Source: Ophiosphaerella korrae
Lineage: Eukaryota; Ascomycota; Dothideomycetes; Pleosporales; Phaeosphaeriaceae
DNA length: 64,000 bases
NCBI GenBank assembly: GCA_028456385.1
Contig: JALNQF010000027.1
Location: 186,001-250,000 of the forward strand
Direction: 5' to 3'
Position numbers and translations under genes: made by a program. The notes under the pieces were generated by a model. That model worked only from the letters and a program-made list of their open reading frames with translations. It had not been told where the DNA came from and did no database searches. Below are positions 45,236 through 56,044 of the stretch, in pieces (position 1 is the stretch's first letter; the number at the start of each line of letters is the position of its first letter).

Positions 45236-45371
45236 CAAGTAGATGCTCATTCAAAGCTGGCCTTGGGTTCCCAGTACCTCGAGCGGTGTTGGCTTTGATT
45301 ATAGGAGTGACAGTATAGAATTGTGGGTACCTAGGTAGTTAGGAGTAATGTACGAGGCTGACCTCTCACTT

Positions 45372-45404
45372 CTTGACCGGTGTTTGACCGGTGTTTGACC
45401 GGTA
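45372..45404 (+). repeat. 11-bp tandem repeat, three copies
   Basis: TTTGACCGGTG repeated three times with one change in each outer copy. Confidence 0.85.
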
Positions 45405-45442
45405 TGCTTACCATGCCAGCCTCCTCATTTCACTGCAATCTT

Positions 45443-45556
45443 TACGCGAACTGTTAGAATTGTTAAACCCCTTTGCGTAGCACTGCAATTCTTAGCGCCG
45501 CAGAGCAAGTACTCGTACTCGTCTTTGCAAACCCCCCTGTCATGCCCTCTCACCAT
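45443..45556 (+). repeat. Direct duplication, unit 2 (contains motif copy 17)
   Basis: Matches unit 1 at 45124-45235. The motif copy at 45478-45508 reads TAGCACTGCAATTCTTAGCG then CCGCAGAGCAA. Confidence 0.75.
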
Positions 45557-45617
45557 CATAGACACACCAGCCCACAAACCCACCCATCCACCCAAACCTC
45601 CAAACCAGGTACCTCCC

Positions 45618-46790
45618 CTAAAACTCCAACTCCTCGACCTCCAACCCACACTCAGCACACCTCTTCCTCTCGACTCCATCCGCCCCCACCACCCCCCTCC
45701 CCCACTCATGCTCATGCCTCTCATACCGCCCCCTAATCCTATCCCCAAACTCGCCTCCATCCCCCCCCATCTTCGCCCTCTTGTATGCCTCGACCCGCGT
45801 CCGTTTCTTCAAATCCTCAAGCTTGTTCCGAAACTTCTTTTCCTTGCGTGCCTTGGCCCCCTCCCGCCTCCTTTCCCACTCCTCATCCAGCGCCTCGGGA
45901 CTCCCCCATTTTGCAGGACTGAAGGCGTGTGCTTCGACCTGCATGCGTAGGAAAAGCTGCATCGGGTGGAAGAACTGCTTGTGCGGATTCGGGCGCTCGA
46001 GGTGCGGGAGGAGTTCTTCATCCTTGAGCTCCGGGTCTGTAAGGAGGTAGTCGTCACGCGCCTCGGTTTTGGTGAGCAGTGAGTATTTGTCGGGGTGGGC
46101 GTCTTTGCATGTAGCGCATACAGAAATGGTAAACACGGATGCAAAGACAGGATCGATTTCTAGTGACTGGCATTCGCGACATACGCTGGGCGTGTCGGGC
46201 AGGCCGTCTGGGTACTTTCCTGGGGCGCCGGGCTCGGAGGGCGTGTTGAGGATCGATAAGTTGGGCTCGTACGGGCCCGCGTGCGTAGCACGCAACTTGC
46301 GCCGTATGCGTTCGCGCTCCCACTCCGCGAGCGAGACACCCTCGGGCTTTTGTTCTTCCTGCGGCATACCTTTCCACATGGCTTTATTATGCGGGTCGTC
46401 CTCTGTGCTGAGGAAGCCGCCCTTGGTGTCCGTCATTTTGCTGAAGTCATAGTCGATAAATTCTGAGCGCGCGTATTTCTTCGCGGGCTGGATGTAATCG
46501 TTTGAGGGCGGCGGTATCATGCCGTTTTGGTCGCGCTTTTGGGGTGAGGAGGCGGCGGCGTTGCGGGATTGGGCGGGCGTGTGAGAGATGGATGAGTGGG
46601 CGCGTTTGGAGCCGGCGATGGGTGTGGGAAAGGGTTTTGCTTGTGGTTGCTGGGTGGCGGCTTTGGCTTCGGCTTTGGCTTTGAGGCGTGCTATTTCCAT
46701 CTTGCGGATCTGTTCTGGTGTAGGAGGGTTGGGCGCGACTTTTCCCGCTGAGCGGGTTGCTCGCGGGGGCGTCCGTTGCCTTTCCGCCAT
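45618..46790 (-). CDS. RAD14: Rad14/XPA nucleotide excision repair protein
   Basis: 390-aa intronless DNA damage-verification factor of nucleotide excision repair. ATG 46790 (MAERQRTPPRATRSAGK) is chosen; the frame is open upstream but that extension starts without an ATG near the promoter. The XPA zinc finger is at roughly residues 204-229: CRECQSLEIDPVFASVFTIS then VCATC. The XPA C-terminal DNA-binding part follows: KYSLLTKTEARDDYLLTDPE, LPHLERPNPHKQFFHPMQLF, LRMQVEAHAFSPAKWGSPEA. The end is basic with a CAECG pair. Divergent from the peptidyl-tRNA hydrolase gene. Confidence 0.95.
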   Translation of the reverse strand: MAERQRTPPRATRSAGKVAPNPPTPEQIRKMEIARLKAKAEAKAATQQPQAKPFPTPIAGSKRAHSSISHTPAQSRNAAASSPQKRDQNGMIPPPSNDYIQPAKKYARSEFIDYDFSKMTDTKGGFLSTEDDPHNKAMWKGMPQEEQKPEGVSLAEWERERIRRKLRATHAGPYEPNLSILNTPSEPGAPGKYPDGLPDTPSVCRECQSLEIDPVFASVFTISVCATCKDAHPDKYSLLTKTEARDDYLLTDPELKDEELLPHLERPNPHKQFFHPMQLFLRMQVEAHAFSPAKWGSPEALDEEWERRREGAKARKEKKFRNKLEDLKKRTRVEAYKRAKMGGDGGEFGDRIRGRYERHEHEWGRGVVGADGVERKRCAECGLEVEELEF

Positions 46791-47277
46791 ATTGAAGAAG
46801 GCGAGGTTTCTGTAGCGAGTATGGGAGTCCAGTGTGTCAGTGCACGGCGTTGTGTGAAGTATGTCGAGACAATGGTAGTGGCGATGCGACACTAGTGCGG
46901 AGTGAGAGTGATGCCTGGACCCTTGTTCCTGAACGATGACGATGCCAAGAGATTATATCGTTCCAGCTCGCTTTGGACGAATCATGCAATGGGAAATCTC
47001 TTCCAAACCTCTTTCAGGTCTTTTGGATCTAGCGGGCTATGACTCGAATGGCTGCGGACGTTCAATTTGTCAAAGGGCGGCTTACCACTCAACACAGCCC
47101 TTACAAATACACAATGACTCTTTCATGGCTGTGGTGGTGCATGGCTCTGTTCTCAACTACGACCATTGTGAAGGATTCCATGCATGATAAACTCTTCCCA
47201 CCGCTCTGACATCTGAATTGGCGCTTACCATTGTAACCCTCCTTTGCTTCCTACAATTCCATCTCAACGCCGTCGCG
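46791..47277. promoter_or_regulatory. Divergent promoter region, RAD14 / PTH
   Basis: 487 bp between start codons. No specific motif recognised. Confidence 0.5.
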
Positions 47278-48216
47278 ATGTCAAACGCGTCTCCACGTGC
47301 GCACGTGCGCAGCCCTGCGCCAGAACCACACATCCCTGTCGCCGATCCCAAAAATCCACAACAACCACCATCCGAACCCACGTCCAATTCCGCAATCCAA
47401 ATAACACCGCCACTCAGCCGGAAGGAAAAACGCATGCAAAAACGCCAAAAACACACACCCACCCTTCCACCCACCCCCCCAGACACCGACACCGAATCCT
47501 CATCCAACCCACCAAAAAAACAATCCAAGAACCGCACCACCACTCCCCTCCCCCTGCCAATGTCCGCCCCCACCCAGAAAATCTACCCCCTCTTAATATG
47601 CTCAATCGGCAACCCAGGCCCCGCCTACGCCAACACCCTCCACTCAACCGGGCACCTACTCACATCCTACATCGCAGCCCGCAAGCAATTCACGCCCTTT
47701 ACAAAGTCCCTCTCCGGCCAGTCCGCCCGCCCAGACACAACGCACATGTCCTTTTCCATTTTGCACGGGTTCCGCCGCACACCGGGCGCGCCGCTCACGG
47801 CGGACGAAGACTGGACGTTGTGGCAGAGCACAAGCCTGATGAATGCGTCGGGGCGCGGGGTGGGGAGGGCGTATCAGGAGTGGATGCGTGGGGTGCGGGC
47901 GCGGTATGGGGCGGGCGCGGAAGGGCGGTTGGTGGTTGTGCATGATGAGCTTGAGGGGGAGGTTGGGAAGGTGAGTGTGAGGGAAGGGGCGAGTAGTGCG
48001 CGGGGGCATAATGGGGTGAAGAGTTGTCAGGCGGCGTTGGTGGGGGTGCGGTGGTGGCGGGTGGGGGTTGGGATAGGGCGGCCGGAGAGTCGGGATGCGG
48101 GTGTGGTGGCGGGGTATGTGTTGGGGAAGATGACGGATTGGCAGAGGGAGAAGCTGGAGAAGAGTGCTGTTGGGGTTGTAAGGGCGTTGGGGGAGATTGC
48201 TGAGGGGAGGAGATAG
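47278..48216 (+). CDS. PTH1: Peptidyl-tRNA hydrolase, bacterial Pth1 type
   Basis: 312-aa hydrolase that releases tRNA from prematurely dropped peptidyl-tRNA, probably in mitochondria. Start ATG 47278 (MSNASPRAHVRSPAPEP). The first 110 residues are a Pro/Thr/Lys-rich extension. The Pth fold then shows all key residues: Asn and His in SIGNPGPAYANTLHSTGH, Asn in STSLMNASGRGVGRAY, Asp in VVVHDELEGEVGKV, and Asn in SSARGHNGVKSC, followed by GIGRPESRDAGVVAGYVLG. The bacterial type is about 190 aa, so the long N terminus is the unusual part. Codon bias changes from C-ending to G-ending within the gene, as in other genes here. Confidence 0.93.
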   Translation: MSNASPRAHVRSPAPEPHIPVADPKNPQQPPSEPTSNSAIQITPPLSRKEKRMQKRQKHTPTLPPTPPDTDTESSSNPPKKQSKNRTTTPLPLPMSAPTQKIYPLLICSIGNPGPAYANTLHSTGHLLTSYIAARKQFTPFTKSLSGQSARPDTTHMSFSILHGFRRTPGAPLTADEDWTLWQSTSLMNASGRGVGRAYQEWMRGVRARYGAGAEGRLVVVHDELEGEVGKVSVREGASSARGHNGVKSCQAALVGVRWWRVGVGIGRPESRDAGVVAGYVLGKMTDWQREKLEKSAVGVVRALGEIAEGRR

Positions 48217-48446
48217 TGCATGTGCGGAAGATATACCCGTCCGGAAGGGACATGGATGTGAGATGATGAAAATGAATTAATGAGTTCGATTGTGGTAGTG
48301 ATAGGTATCTTGCTGAACTCCAGTACAATGCTGATAGTTTGCATCGTCGCAGGACGTGCCGATGCCCACGAAACTGCTATCTCCAAACCCCAGAACACCA
48401 AACCCAACGACTGTAAAATTTATACTCGAAATCTCAATGTTACTCC

Positions 48447-50366
48447 TTATTTCTGAGCTTCTTTCCTCAGCCTCTTTCTCTCCTCGAGTCGCTTCTTCGC
48501 TTGTGCTTTCCGATCTGCAGGGTCCATTTCAACTCTATTTTTTGTAACCTGCGTCGAGCTTGGTCCCTGGTGTGTTGTGATTTTCGCCAGATCAAGCCTC
48601 GGGTCTGTTGAAGAGGCCACTGGGGCTACATTTGGCTTTTCCAAAGATCCAGATTCTAGATTGCTTAGTCTATGTCTTGCTTGTTCTTCCCTGCCCTTGA
48701 CGAGATTTGTCTGGGCCTCCAAATCAAGCACAGATCGCTCTGTGATTTGAGCCCGGGCACCAGAAGCTTTGGTCTCATCAGGCTTTCGATCCACCAGCTT
48801 CGAGGATGACGTAGTCTTGGTACGAGACACTGATTTCGAAGTGCGATGTTGTTTTGGCGGAGGGTTCCATTCGGGCCGGGAGAAAGGCTCACCAGAATAG
48901 CCCGGCATCGCCATCTTGTCTATCTGGTGTATCGAACTTCGATTGTTCAAATCCAATTCCATCCAAGGATCTATACCAGGAGACGGTACAGGTAGGGGGC
49001 TTGACGGTGGTATTACGTCTGCTGGCTGCGTTGAAATGTTCCCTTTGACAGGTTCGGCCCTGCGTGTTCGTAGTGGTGACCTAGACAGTTGCCCGGACAA
49101 TACAGGAACCGAGGCAGCAGTCTGTGCAGGCGGTCGAGGTGATCTACCCAGGATAAGAGAAACTTCTCCTTCGCCGGTTCCCAATCGCGATGGAATAATA
49201 GATCGAGAACTTGTTGGAGGCAGGGTTTGGTGGCGTGGAGGCTTTGGAGAATTGTTCTCCTTGCCAGAAGATGCCATGCTGAGCGACGGCGCAAAGGATA
49301 ACTCGGGGTTCCTCTCCATCTCTGGCAAAACGTGTATAGCCTCCTTACTTACATCCTCATAGATCTCGAACAAAGGTTTGTTCTGTATGGTGTCTGACGA
49401 TGTCATTGCAGTCGAGCGTTCTAGAGCAGCAATACGTCCCTTGAGCGCTGTGATTTCGATATTTGCTGAAGTCTTGTCTGCTACAGCTTGATGTAGTCTT
49501 TCTTTCAGATCCTTGTTCTGCTGCTCGAGCTCCCGTTCCCGTTGCCTGAACTTCTTACGTTCTAGCTCGAGTTTGGTAGCTAACTCGATAACCTCGCCAT
49601 CCTTCTTCATGGCAAATTTCTTAGCGAGCTGTTGTTTCGCAATGACTTTTTTCATTTCTTTCTCGCTCCTCTCCGCATAGCTCTCGTATTGTTCTTTCCA
49701 ATATTTGCCTGATTCTGATCGTGGTGCCCCTAGATCGATTGTAATGTCACTGTCATCCCTCGCTTTCGGCTTTTGCCCTAGTTTTGGTTGTGCGGTGGTT
49801 CTTGCATCCAGTAGCGCCTCTGTGAGCTTGGTGCGCGGTCGTTTGTCGCTTGCCACATCTAATTTCAACTCGGTACCTGGTGTCCAGGGGCTCGGGAACT
49901 TTCCTGGACAATTGTTTGGTATACCGCTTTTTCCAATGTTGCCTCGCTTCCCCTCATTGTCCACTACCTGTGAGCCAAAAGAGACTGTTTTTCTTCCTTT
50001 GCTGGCCGTGCCTGGGGTCATTAAGATACCACCGGGCTGTTTTGAAGGTGATAGTAATTGGCAGTCCTCTATTGGTGCAGGGAGTTCTATGGGTTTTATG
50101 TTTGCCACGTCTAGTTTTGCCTTCCTGTCGAGCTTCGTAGGACCCTTATTAGCATCCTCCGGGGCAGGTGTGCCAAATAGTGCATGTTTAAAGGCATTCA
50201 CAGCGAACTGTGGGGCGGGCGTTTCAGGAGTTTCGATGATTGTAGACTCATAGTTATTTTCTAGAATAATGGTCAGCGAGAGCGTGTACCAATACCAAGA
50301 CGGCGTACCAGGCTGAAGATCCTCTATCGCATTCACAAGTCGTGGGCCCGTAATCCACGAAAACAT
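48447..50366 (-). CDS. CUT12: Spindle pole body protein Cut12-like
   Basis: 623 aa. Exon 1 is 50366-50309 and exon 2 is 50260-48447. The 48-nt intron (GTACGC, CTGAC, TCTAG) is a multiple of three without a stop, so the unspliced frame is open and adds 16 residues. The spliced start is MFSWITGPRLVNAIEDLQPE then NNYESTIIETPETPAPQFAV, NAFKHALFGTPAP, which I recognise as the N-terminal block of fungal Cut12 (spindle pole body formation-associated) proteins. A coiled coil lies about residues 205-310 (YWKEQYESYAERSEKEMKKV to LKGRIAALERS). The rest is Ser/Pro-rich with a basic coiled C terminus. Cut12 helps activate Polo kinase and bipolar spindle formation. Divergent from GCN2. Confidence 0.85.
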   Translation of the reverse strand: MFSWITGPRLVNAIEDLQPGTPSWYWYTLSLTIILENNYESTIIETPETPAPQFAVNAFKHALFGTPAPEDANKGPTKLDRKAKLDVANIKPIELPAPIEDCQLLSPSKQPGGILMTPGTASKGRKTVSFGSQVVDNEGKRGNIGKSGIPNNCPGKFPSPWTPGTELKLDVASDKRPRTKLTEALLDARTTAQPKLGQKPKARDDSDITIDLGAPRSESGKYWKEQYESYAERSEKEMKKVIAKQQLAKKFAMKKDGEVIELATKLELERKKFRQRERELEQQNKDLKERLHQAVADKTSANIEITALKGRIAALERSTAMTSSDTIQNKPLFEIYEDVSKEAIHVLPEMERNPELSFAPSLSMASSGKENNSPKPPRHQTLPPTSSRSIIPSRLGTGEGEVSLILGRSPRPPAQTAASVPVLSGQLSRSPLRTRRAEPVKGNISTQPADVIPPSSPLPVPSPGIDPWMELDLNNRSSIHQIDKMAMPGYSGEPFSRPEWNPPPKQHRTSKSVSRTKTTSSSKLVDRKPDETKASGARAQITERSVLDLEAQTNLVKGREEQARHRLSNLESGSLEKPNVAPVASSTDPRLDLAKITTHQGPSSTQVTKNRVEMDPADRKAQAKKRLEERKRLRKEAQK

Positions 50367-50905
50367 GGTAAGAGTATCTGGAAACAGTGGATATAATATC
50401 GGAGGATTTCTACGTGTACGAGGTGTATACAGCTTGTGGTTGCCCAGTTGCGTGTTTGTTTGGCGGATTGTTTACTAGTACGGAATGAGGGCTATGCTTC
50501 GATTCGCCAATGAAAGGTAGGTCTGACGAAAGCAAAACTGATCGCGAAAGCTTTTGTGTGATCCTCCAACTGTAAGCATGCCAGAATCACTCGTTGGGGA
50601 GGAGTTGTGTTGTTGGTTGTTATGCCCGTCCATCAAGTTCAAGGGTTTGGTTGAGTCGCGTCTGGTCGCGATCACACTAGCACTAATTTGGATTAGCGCG
50701 GGGCCCGCTTGCCAACAGCATTGCCCCCGCTACACTCTTTCTATATGCGCTGGCGACGAAGTCTTTGCGTTTGGCCATGAACCATCTTTCACTCCAACAC
50801 TCGGTGAATCGATATGTCTGCAGTGTAAAGGGCAGCAGCCTCGGCTGCTCGTCTTCCCGTCAACCTCCATGACGGGTTCTACATCCAACCACAAGTCAGC
50901 CCAAA
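50367..50905. promoter_or_regulatory. Divergent promoter region, CUT12 / GCN2
   Basis: 539 bp between start codons. Upstream ATGs exist in the GCN2 leader region (for example 50554) but no conserved uORF is evident. Confidence 0.45.
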
Positions 50906-53900
50906 ATGGCACCGCAAAAAGCATCCAAACACAAAAAGTTGCAGCAGAATGTACTTACTGGACACACGAACGGCGGTTCGCCTGTTACTAGTCCAGTCAA
51001 GGAGGCACTACCCGTCCGCTCTCCTTTGGCCGCTCAACCCACGGAGACCTATGAGAAAGTACAGGAAGATGAACGTGAGGTCTTGAAGGCCGTTTTTATG
51101 GAAGATTATGAAGAATCCGAGGCCACAGGAGCATGGAGTAAAACCACGGACCGTGTACTCCGATTGAAGCTAAGGTCATTTTCGAACGATGATATCTCCA
51201 TCACTTTGTGTGCCAAAATCACCGCTACTTACCCCAAGTCGCTGCCCGCTCTGACCTTCGAGAATGCAACCAACCTGCGGAAAAGAACTTTGGAGAAGCT
51301 TCGCACTCTACTCGCAGAGCGGCCCAAAGAGCTGCTTGGGGAGGTCATGATTCACGAAATCGCGACTGCGATCCAGGATATCCTCGAAGATGAAATTGCT
51401 GTGCGCGAAAATGACGGCACCTTTGCAAACCTAGATGCCGAACGAGCTGTCCAGGAGGCCGTAGCTGCTGAGACTGCCAAGCAGCAAGAAGAGGAGTTGA
51501 AAAGGAAGCGAGATGAAGAAAAGGCAGAAGAGGAACGTGTTCTCCAACAGATGGTCAGCGATGAGGTGCGTCGTAAAGATATCATGGTCAAACGCAAAAA
51601 CAGAGCCTCTGGAGTTGGTCAAACATCTTATTTCCCAACAGGCAGGGCCGCTGGTCATGTTTCGTTCGACAGGACGGTCATCTATCAACATGATGACGCC
51701 ATGATCGATTGTAGCGTCGTTGAGGGTCTACTCCCGTTCCGCACCGGGCCAGTGACTAATAACTTACTGGTAAAACCTGTTGGCGATTCGCCCACAATTA
51801 CACTTGTTCTAAAACGTGCTCGTGTTGGTGGCGGTAACTCTGCTGCTGGGCCACAACTGAAGAAAGCTATCATGGAGCTCGAGGAAGAGATGGAAGAGAT
51901 CAAACGACTACGGCAGAATGCAATAATGACTGTTCTTGACTTCAAAGTTGAACACCTCCCCGACTCAGGTTGGGAAATCAACATATTGATGGAGCACGCG
52001 AATAAGGGTTCTCTAGGCGAAAAACTAGAGGATGATGGGCAGGTTGCGGTCGCAAAAGTACGCGCTTGGACTATTGAACTACTAGAGGCCTTGGATTTTC
52101 TTCATCGTAACGGTATTGTTCACAGGCGCGTCCATCCCCGCAATATACTCTTGAGGAAATCTGCTACAGGAAATTTCTCCGTTAGTCTAGCAGATGCAGG
52201 GTTTCAAAACAGCCTGCATCATATGCAGCATCTGGGCAGAGGGGAACAAATCTCTCCTTTTTCGAGATCAGCATTTTGGGTCGCGGCTGAGCTCGCCCAG
52301 GACGCGCGCCGCACACGTAAAACCGATGTGTGGGATCTTGGGGTTGTGTTTCTCCAGATGCTTTTCGGACTGGAGGTACCCCAGACATATAATTCACCAA
52401 AAGATCTATCGGAGACATTGGGCTGCTCTGACCCACTTCAAGAGATTCTGCGTAAATTTTTCAAACCCGACCCCAAAAAGCGACCATCGGCCTTCGATCT
52501 GATTCCATGTGAGTTCCTACGAGATGACGTACCAGTGTACGAGCAGCCTCCGACTCCAGTGAGATCTAGGCAGTCTTCGACTTCCATGGGCCGATTTAAG
52601 CTTCGACGTGAGTCTTCATCCGGGATAGGTGGACCTTACTCACGATATGCGACCGACTGGGTCGAACAAGGCCGCTTGGGCAAAGGAGGCTATGGAGTGG
52701 TTGTGAAGGCGCGTAACAAAGTTGATGGGCATATTTATGCTATCAAGAAAATCAAGCAGAAGTCAGCCTCTGCGCTTACCGAGGTCCTTTCTGAGGTTAT
52801 GTTGCTATCGCGACTCAACCATCCGTGCGTTGTACGCTACTATACGGCTTGGCCGGAAGAGGACATTCCTGACATGATTGAGGCAGACGATGATGACTCT
52901 ATAACATTCGACAGCGATGATTCGAGTACAAGTAGCGATGACTCACAAGATGGCACTGATGATGGTGGGCTTAGTCACAGCACAGGGGGCTTGGACTTCA
53001 TCAGCTCAAGTGGCTATCCCAATATCGAGTTCGGATCTGATGCAGGGTCAGACGAAGAAGGTAATGATGGCGCTATCGTGTTCGGTTCTGACTCAGGTGA
53101 GTGACAGCAATACGCACCTCAAATGCACTAGCTCAATTTCAACAGAAGACGACACTGGAACTGCGAGTGCGGGGCCAAGATCCCCAGTACTCGAAAAACG
53201 AAACATGTCTATTCCAAACTCTCGCCGATCGGTAAGGTCGGTTCTATATATCCAGATGGAGTTTTGCGAGAAGCAGACGCTTCGTGACCTCATTCGACGA
53301 GGCTTGCATGACGAGCCAGAGGAATACTGGAGACTCTTCCGACAAATGCTGGAAGGGCTCGCCCACGTCCATGGACATGGTATCATTCATCGCGATCTGA
53401 AGCCAGATAACATCTTCATTGACGTTGCAAAAATACCAAAAATTGGTGACTTTGGGCTTGCCACGAGTGGTCAATATCAGAGGCCTGACAAGAAAGTGTC
53501 TGCTGGCATCCAAGACGGTGATATGACTAGAAGTGTGGGGACTGCACTTTACGTCGCACCAGAGCTCAGCTCGAACATGACTGGTAGCTACAATGATAAA
53601 GTGGACATGTATTCCATGGGCATCATATTTTTCGAGATGTGCTTTCCATTATCGACAGCTATGGAGCGGGATAAAATCATTCGCTCGCTTCGGGAACGGA
53701 AGCATGACCTACCCGCAGACTTTGAAAACCCAGAGAAGTCGTTGCAGGGAAGTATTATTGAGTCTTTGATCAGCCATCGCCCATCTGAGCGGCCGAGCTG
53801 TGCCGAGCTACTGCGGACTGGGAAGGTGCCAGTGCAGATTGAAGATGAGGCCGTCAAAGAGGCTCTCAAAGCGTTGTCTGACCGAAACTCGCCACACTAC

Positions 53901-55823
53901 ACTAAAATGATGGCTGCACTATTTTCCCAGAAACCAGACACACAAGCCAGGGATTATGCCTGGGACATGGATGTTGCGGCAAATACTATCAAGGCGAACG
54001 ATGTCCTGCTGCAGAATCTCATCAAGGACAGACTAAAAATGGTATTCCGCAGCCATGGCGCAGTTGAAATCCAACGACAACTGTTGCTACCTTGGTCCGA
54101 TCATTATGCCAACAACAACGTCGTGAAACTTTTCGATCCTTCAGGCACTCTAGTCCAGCTACCTTATGATCTTACTTTGCCGTATGCCCGTAGCATTGGA
54201 CGAGGTGCGCCATTCCTTGAGAAGACCTTCACGATCGGCCAGGTTTATAGGGACATATACACTGGAGGCGCACCGCGCAGTATAGGCGAGGCTGACTTTG
54301 ACATCCTGTCGTATGATACGCTTGATCTCGCCCTCAAGGAAGCCGAAGTCTTGAAAGTTGTTGACGAAATCATTGACGAATTTCCGTCTTTCGGCTCAAC
54401 GCCAATGTGCTTCCATCTTAATCATGCCGATCTCCTGGAAATAGTCATGGAATTCTGCCGGATTAGCGCTCCTCAACGTCCAGCTGTGAAGACGGTGTTG
54501 ACACAACTGAACATCTCAAAGCATGGTTGGCCAGATATACGCAATAGGCTACGCTCCTCGGAGATTGGTGTGTCGTCAACTTCGCTAGACGACCTTGCGC
54601 GCTTTGACTGGAGGGATACGCCGGACAAAGCTTTTGCCAAACTACGACGCATATTCGCAGGCACCAAGTATCTTGATCGCACACACGCAATCTTCGCACA
54701 TCTCAGCTCTGTTGTGAGCTATATGAAACTTTGGAAAGTCAAGCGAAAAGTCTACATCAGCGTTCTGAGCAACTTCAATGAGAAATTTTATGCAGGTGGA
54801 ATATTGTTTCAGTGTCTGTTTGACACCAAACAACGTGAGGTACTCGCCGCGGGTGGGCGGTATGACAAACTGATTGAAGAGTATCGGCCAAAGGGACCAG
54901 GTCATTCGCACACAAGCACGGGCTATCACGCTGTCGGCGTCAACCTGAGGTGGGACTGGCTTGTCAATTCTATGACACGATACCTAAAAAATATAGGCAA
55001 GTCATCATTCCTAAAAAAGCACTCAGGGGAAGATACACCCTCTATATCGTGGATGCCCCGGCGCTGTGACTGTCTCATCGCTAGCTTTGACTCCAACGTG
55101 CTTCGCTCCACAGGCGTTAAATTGGTGGCCGAGCTCATTGCACACGGTTTTACCGCAGAACTTGCAGTAGACGCCCACTCTATTGAAGACATCCTGCGCC
55201 ACTATAGAGATGACAGACACAGCTGGGTCATCGTTGTCAAGCATGGTGTCGCAGGCGACAAACCAGAACTCAAAGTCAAATCCATTGCAAAGAAAGAAGA
55301 CACAGACCTTCGAACTCCCGATCTACTGAACTACCTTCGCAACGAGCTCCGAGACCGTGAGGCTCGCGAAGGTAGTGCGGCCCAACGTTCAACCAAGGCT
55401 ATTGCTAGCACCAATGCTGCGGCCTCGACATCAATGAGATCCAACGTCGATGTGCTCATCGCACAACATCGCTCGAAGAAATCAAATAAGTGGTCAATTA
55501 TCGAAGCCGCACAGTCAAGATCTGCGGAGCTTCTCTCGTCCTTTAATTCTGCGCCTATCGTGGCCGTTGAGTGTAAAGACGAGATTATGGATATCGTTCG
55601 GAAAACTAGACTGAGTGACCCGGATTCATGGCGCCAAGCTATCCAAAAGTTGCCTATTGCGGAAAGAAAATACTTGCAAGATCTGCATAATGTACTCTTT
55701 GGCTACAAAGAGACGTGGGATAGGGTACGAAATGAAGAAGGGAAGGGGAGTGGAGAGGTTGGTAAGGCGTTTGTCTACAGCTTCAGAACTGGCGGGTGCT
55801 TGCTGTATGATCTTGATAGTTGA
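50906..55823 (+). CDS. GCN2: eIF2-alpha kinase Gcn2 (CPC-3)
   Basis: 1622-aa sensor kinase that phosphorylates eIF2-alpha on uncharged-tRNA signals. Exon 1 is 50906-53096 and exon 2 is 53146-55823, with a 49-nt intron. Domains in order: RWD near residues 45-170 (TYEKVQEDEREVLKAVFMED), a charged helix, a pseudokinase near 250-540 lacking catalytic residues (VHRRVHPRN in place of HRD; LADAGF in place of DFG), the kinase near 585-935 (GRLGKGGYGVVVKAR, YAIKKIKQ, an acidic Ser/Asp insert, HRDLKPDNIFI, IGDFGLA, SVGTALYVAPEL), the HisRS-like domain from about 990 (FDPSGTLVQLPYDLTLPYAR, AAGGRYDKLIEEY), and the C-terminal dimer/ribosome region. The full architecture is intact. Confidence 0.97.
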
Positions 55824-56044
55824 GAATAGGATAGGCTTATGGCTATCCAAACGCAGTTATATGCCATGGTGAGCTAGAGGGTTTCAATTCAGCCAAGAAA
55901 GAAGTAACAGTTTGCTAGAAAAAAATGCACCAATACGGGATATTGCATACTAGCCCAAAATGACCAATGCATTTGTAGGTGGGTGAATACAAACACAGCT
56001 AATGCTACATCAAGTACAGCAAAGTCATAACTTCCACCTCCCCC

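Larger units (their letters stand above)
43914..45617. repeat. Repeat-rich flank with duplicated segments
   Basis: 1.7 kb without a supported gene. It holds an 8-bp tandem repeat (44089-44128), CACGTG-centred palindromes at 44752 and 44823, five copies of the dispersed motif plus a truncated one at 45430, a ~110-bp direct duplication (45124-45235 and 45443-45556), and an 11-bp tandem repeat (45372-45404). Confidence 0.65.

Noticed and set aside
47244..47945. 233-aa frame overlapping the peptidyl-tRNA hydrolase
   Set aside because: Shifted frame rich in Pro/His/Arg; the hydrolase frame has all catalytic residues.
52917..53145. Upstream extension of the second GCN2 frame, which would start a separate 968-aa protein
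   Set aside because: This stretch overlaps exon 1 in another frame and is joined to it by a 49-nt intron with good sites; the kinase domain would be cut in two otherwise.
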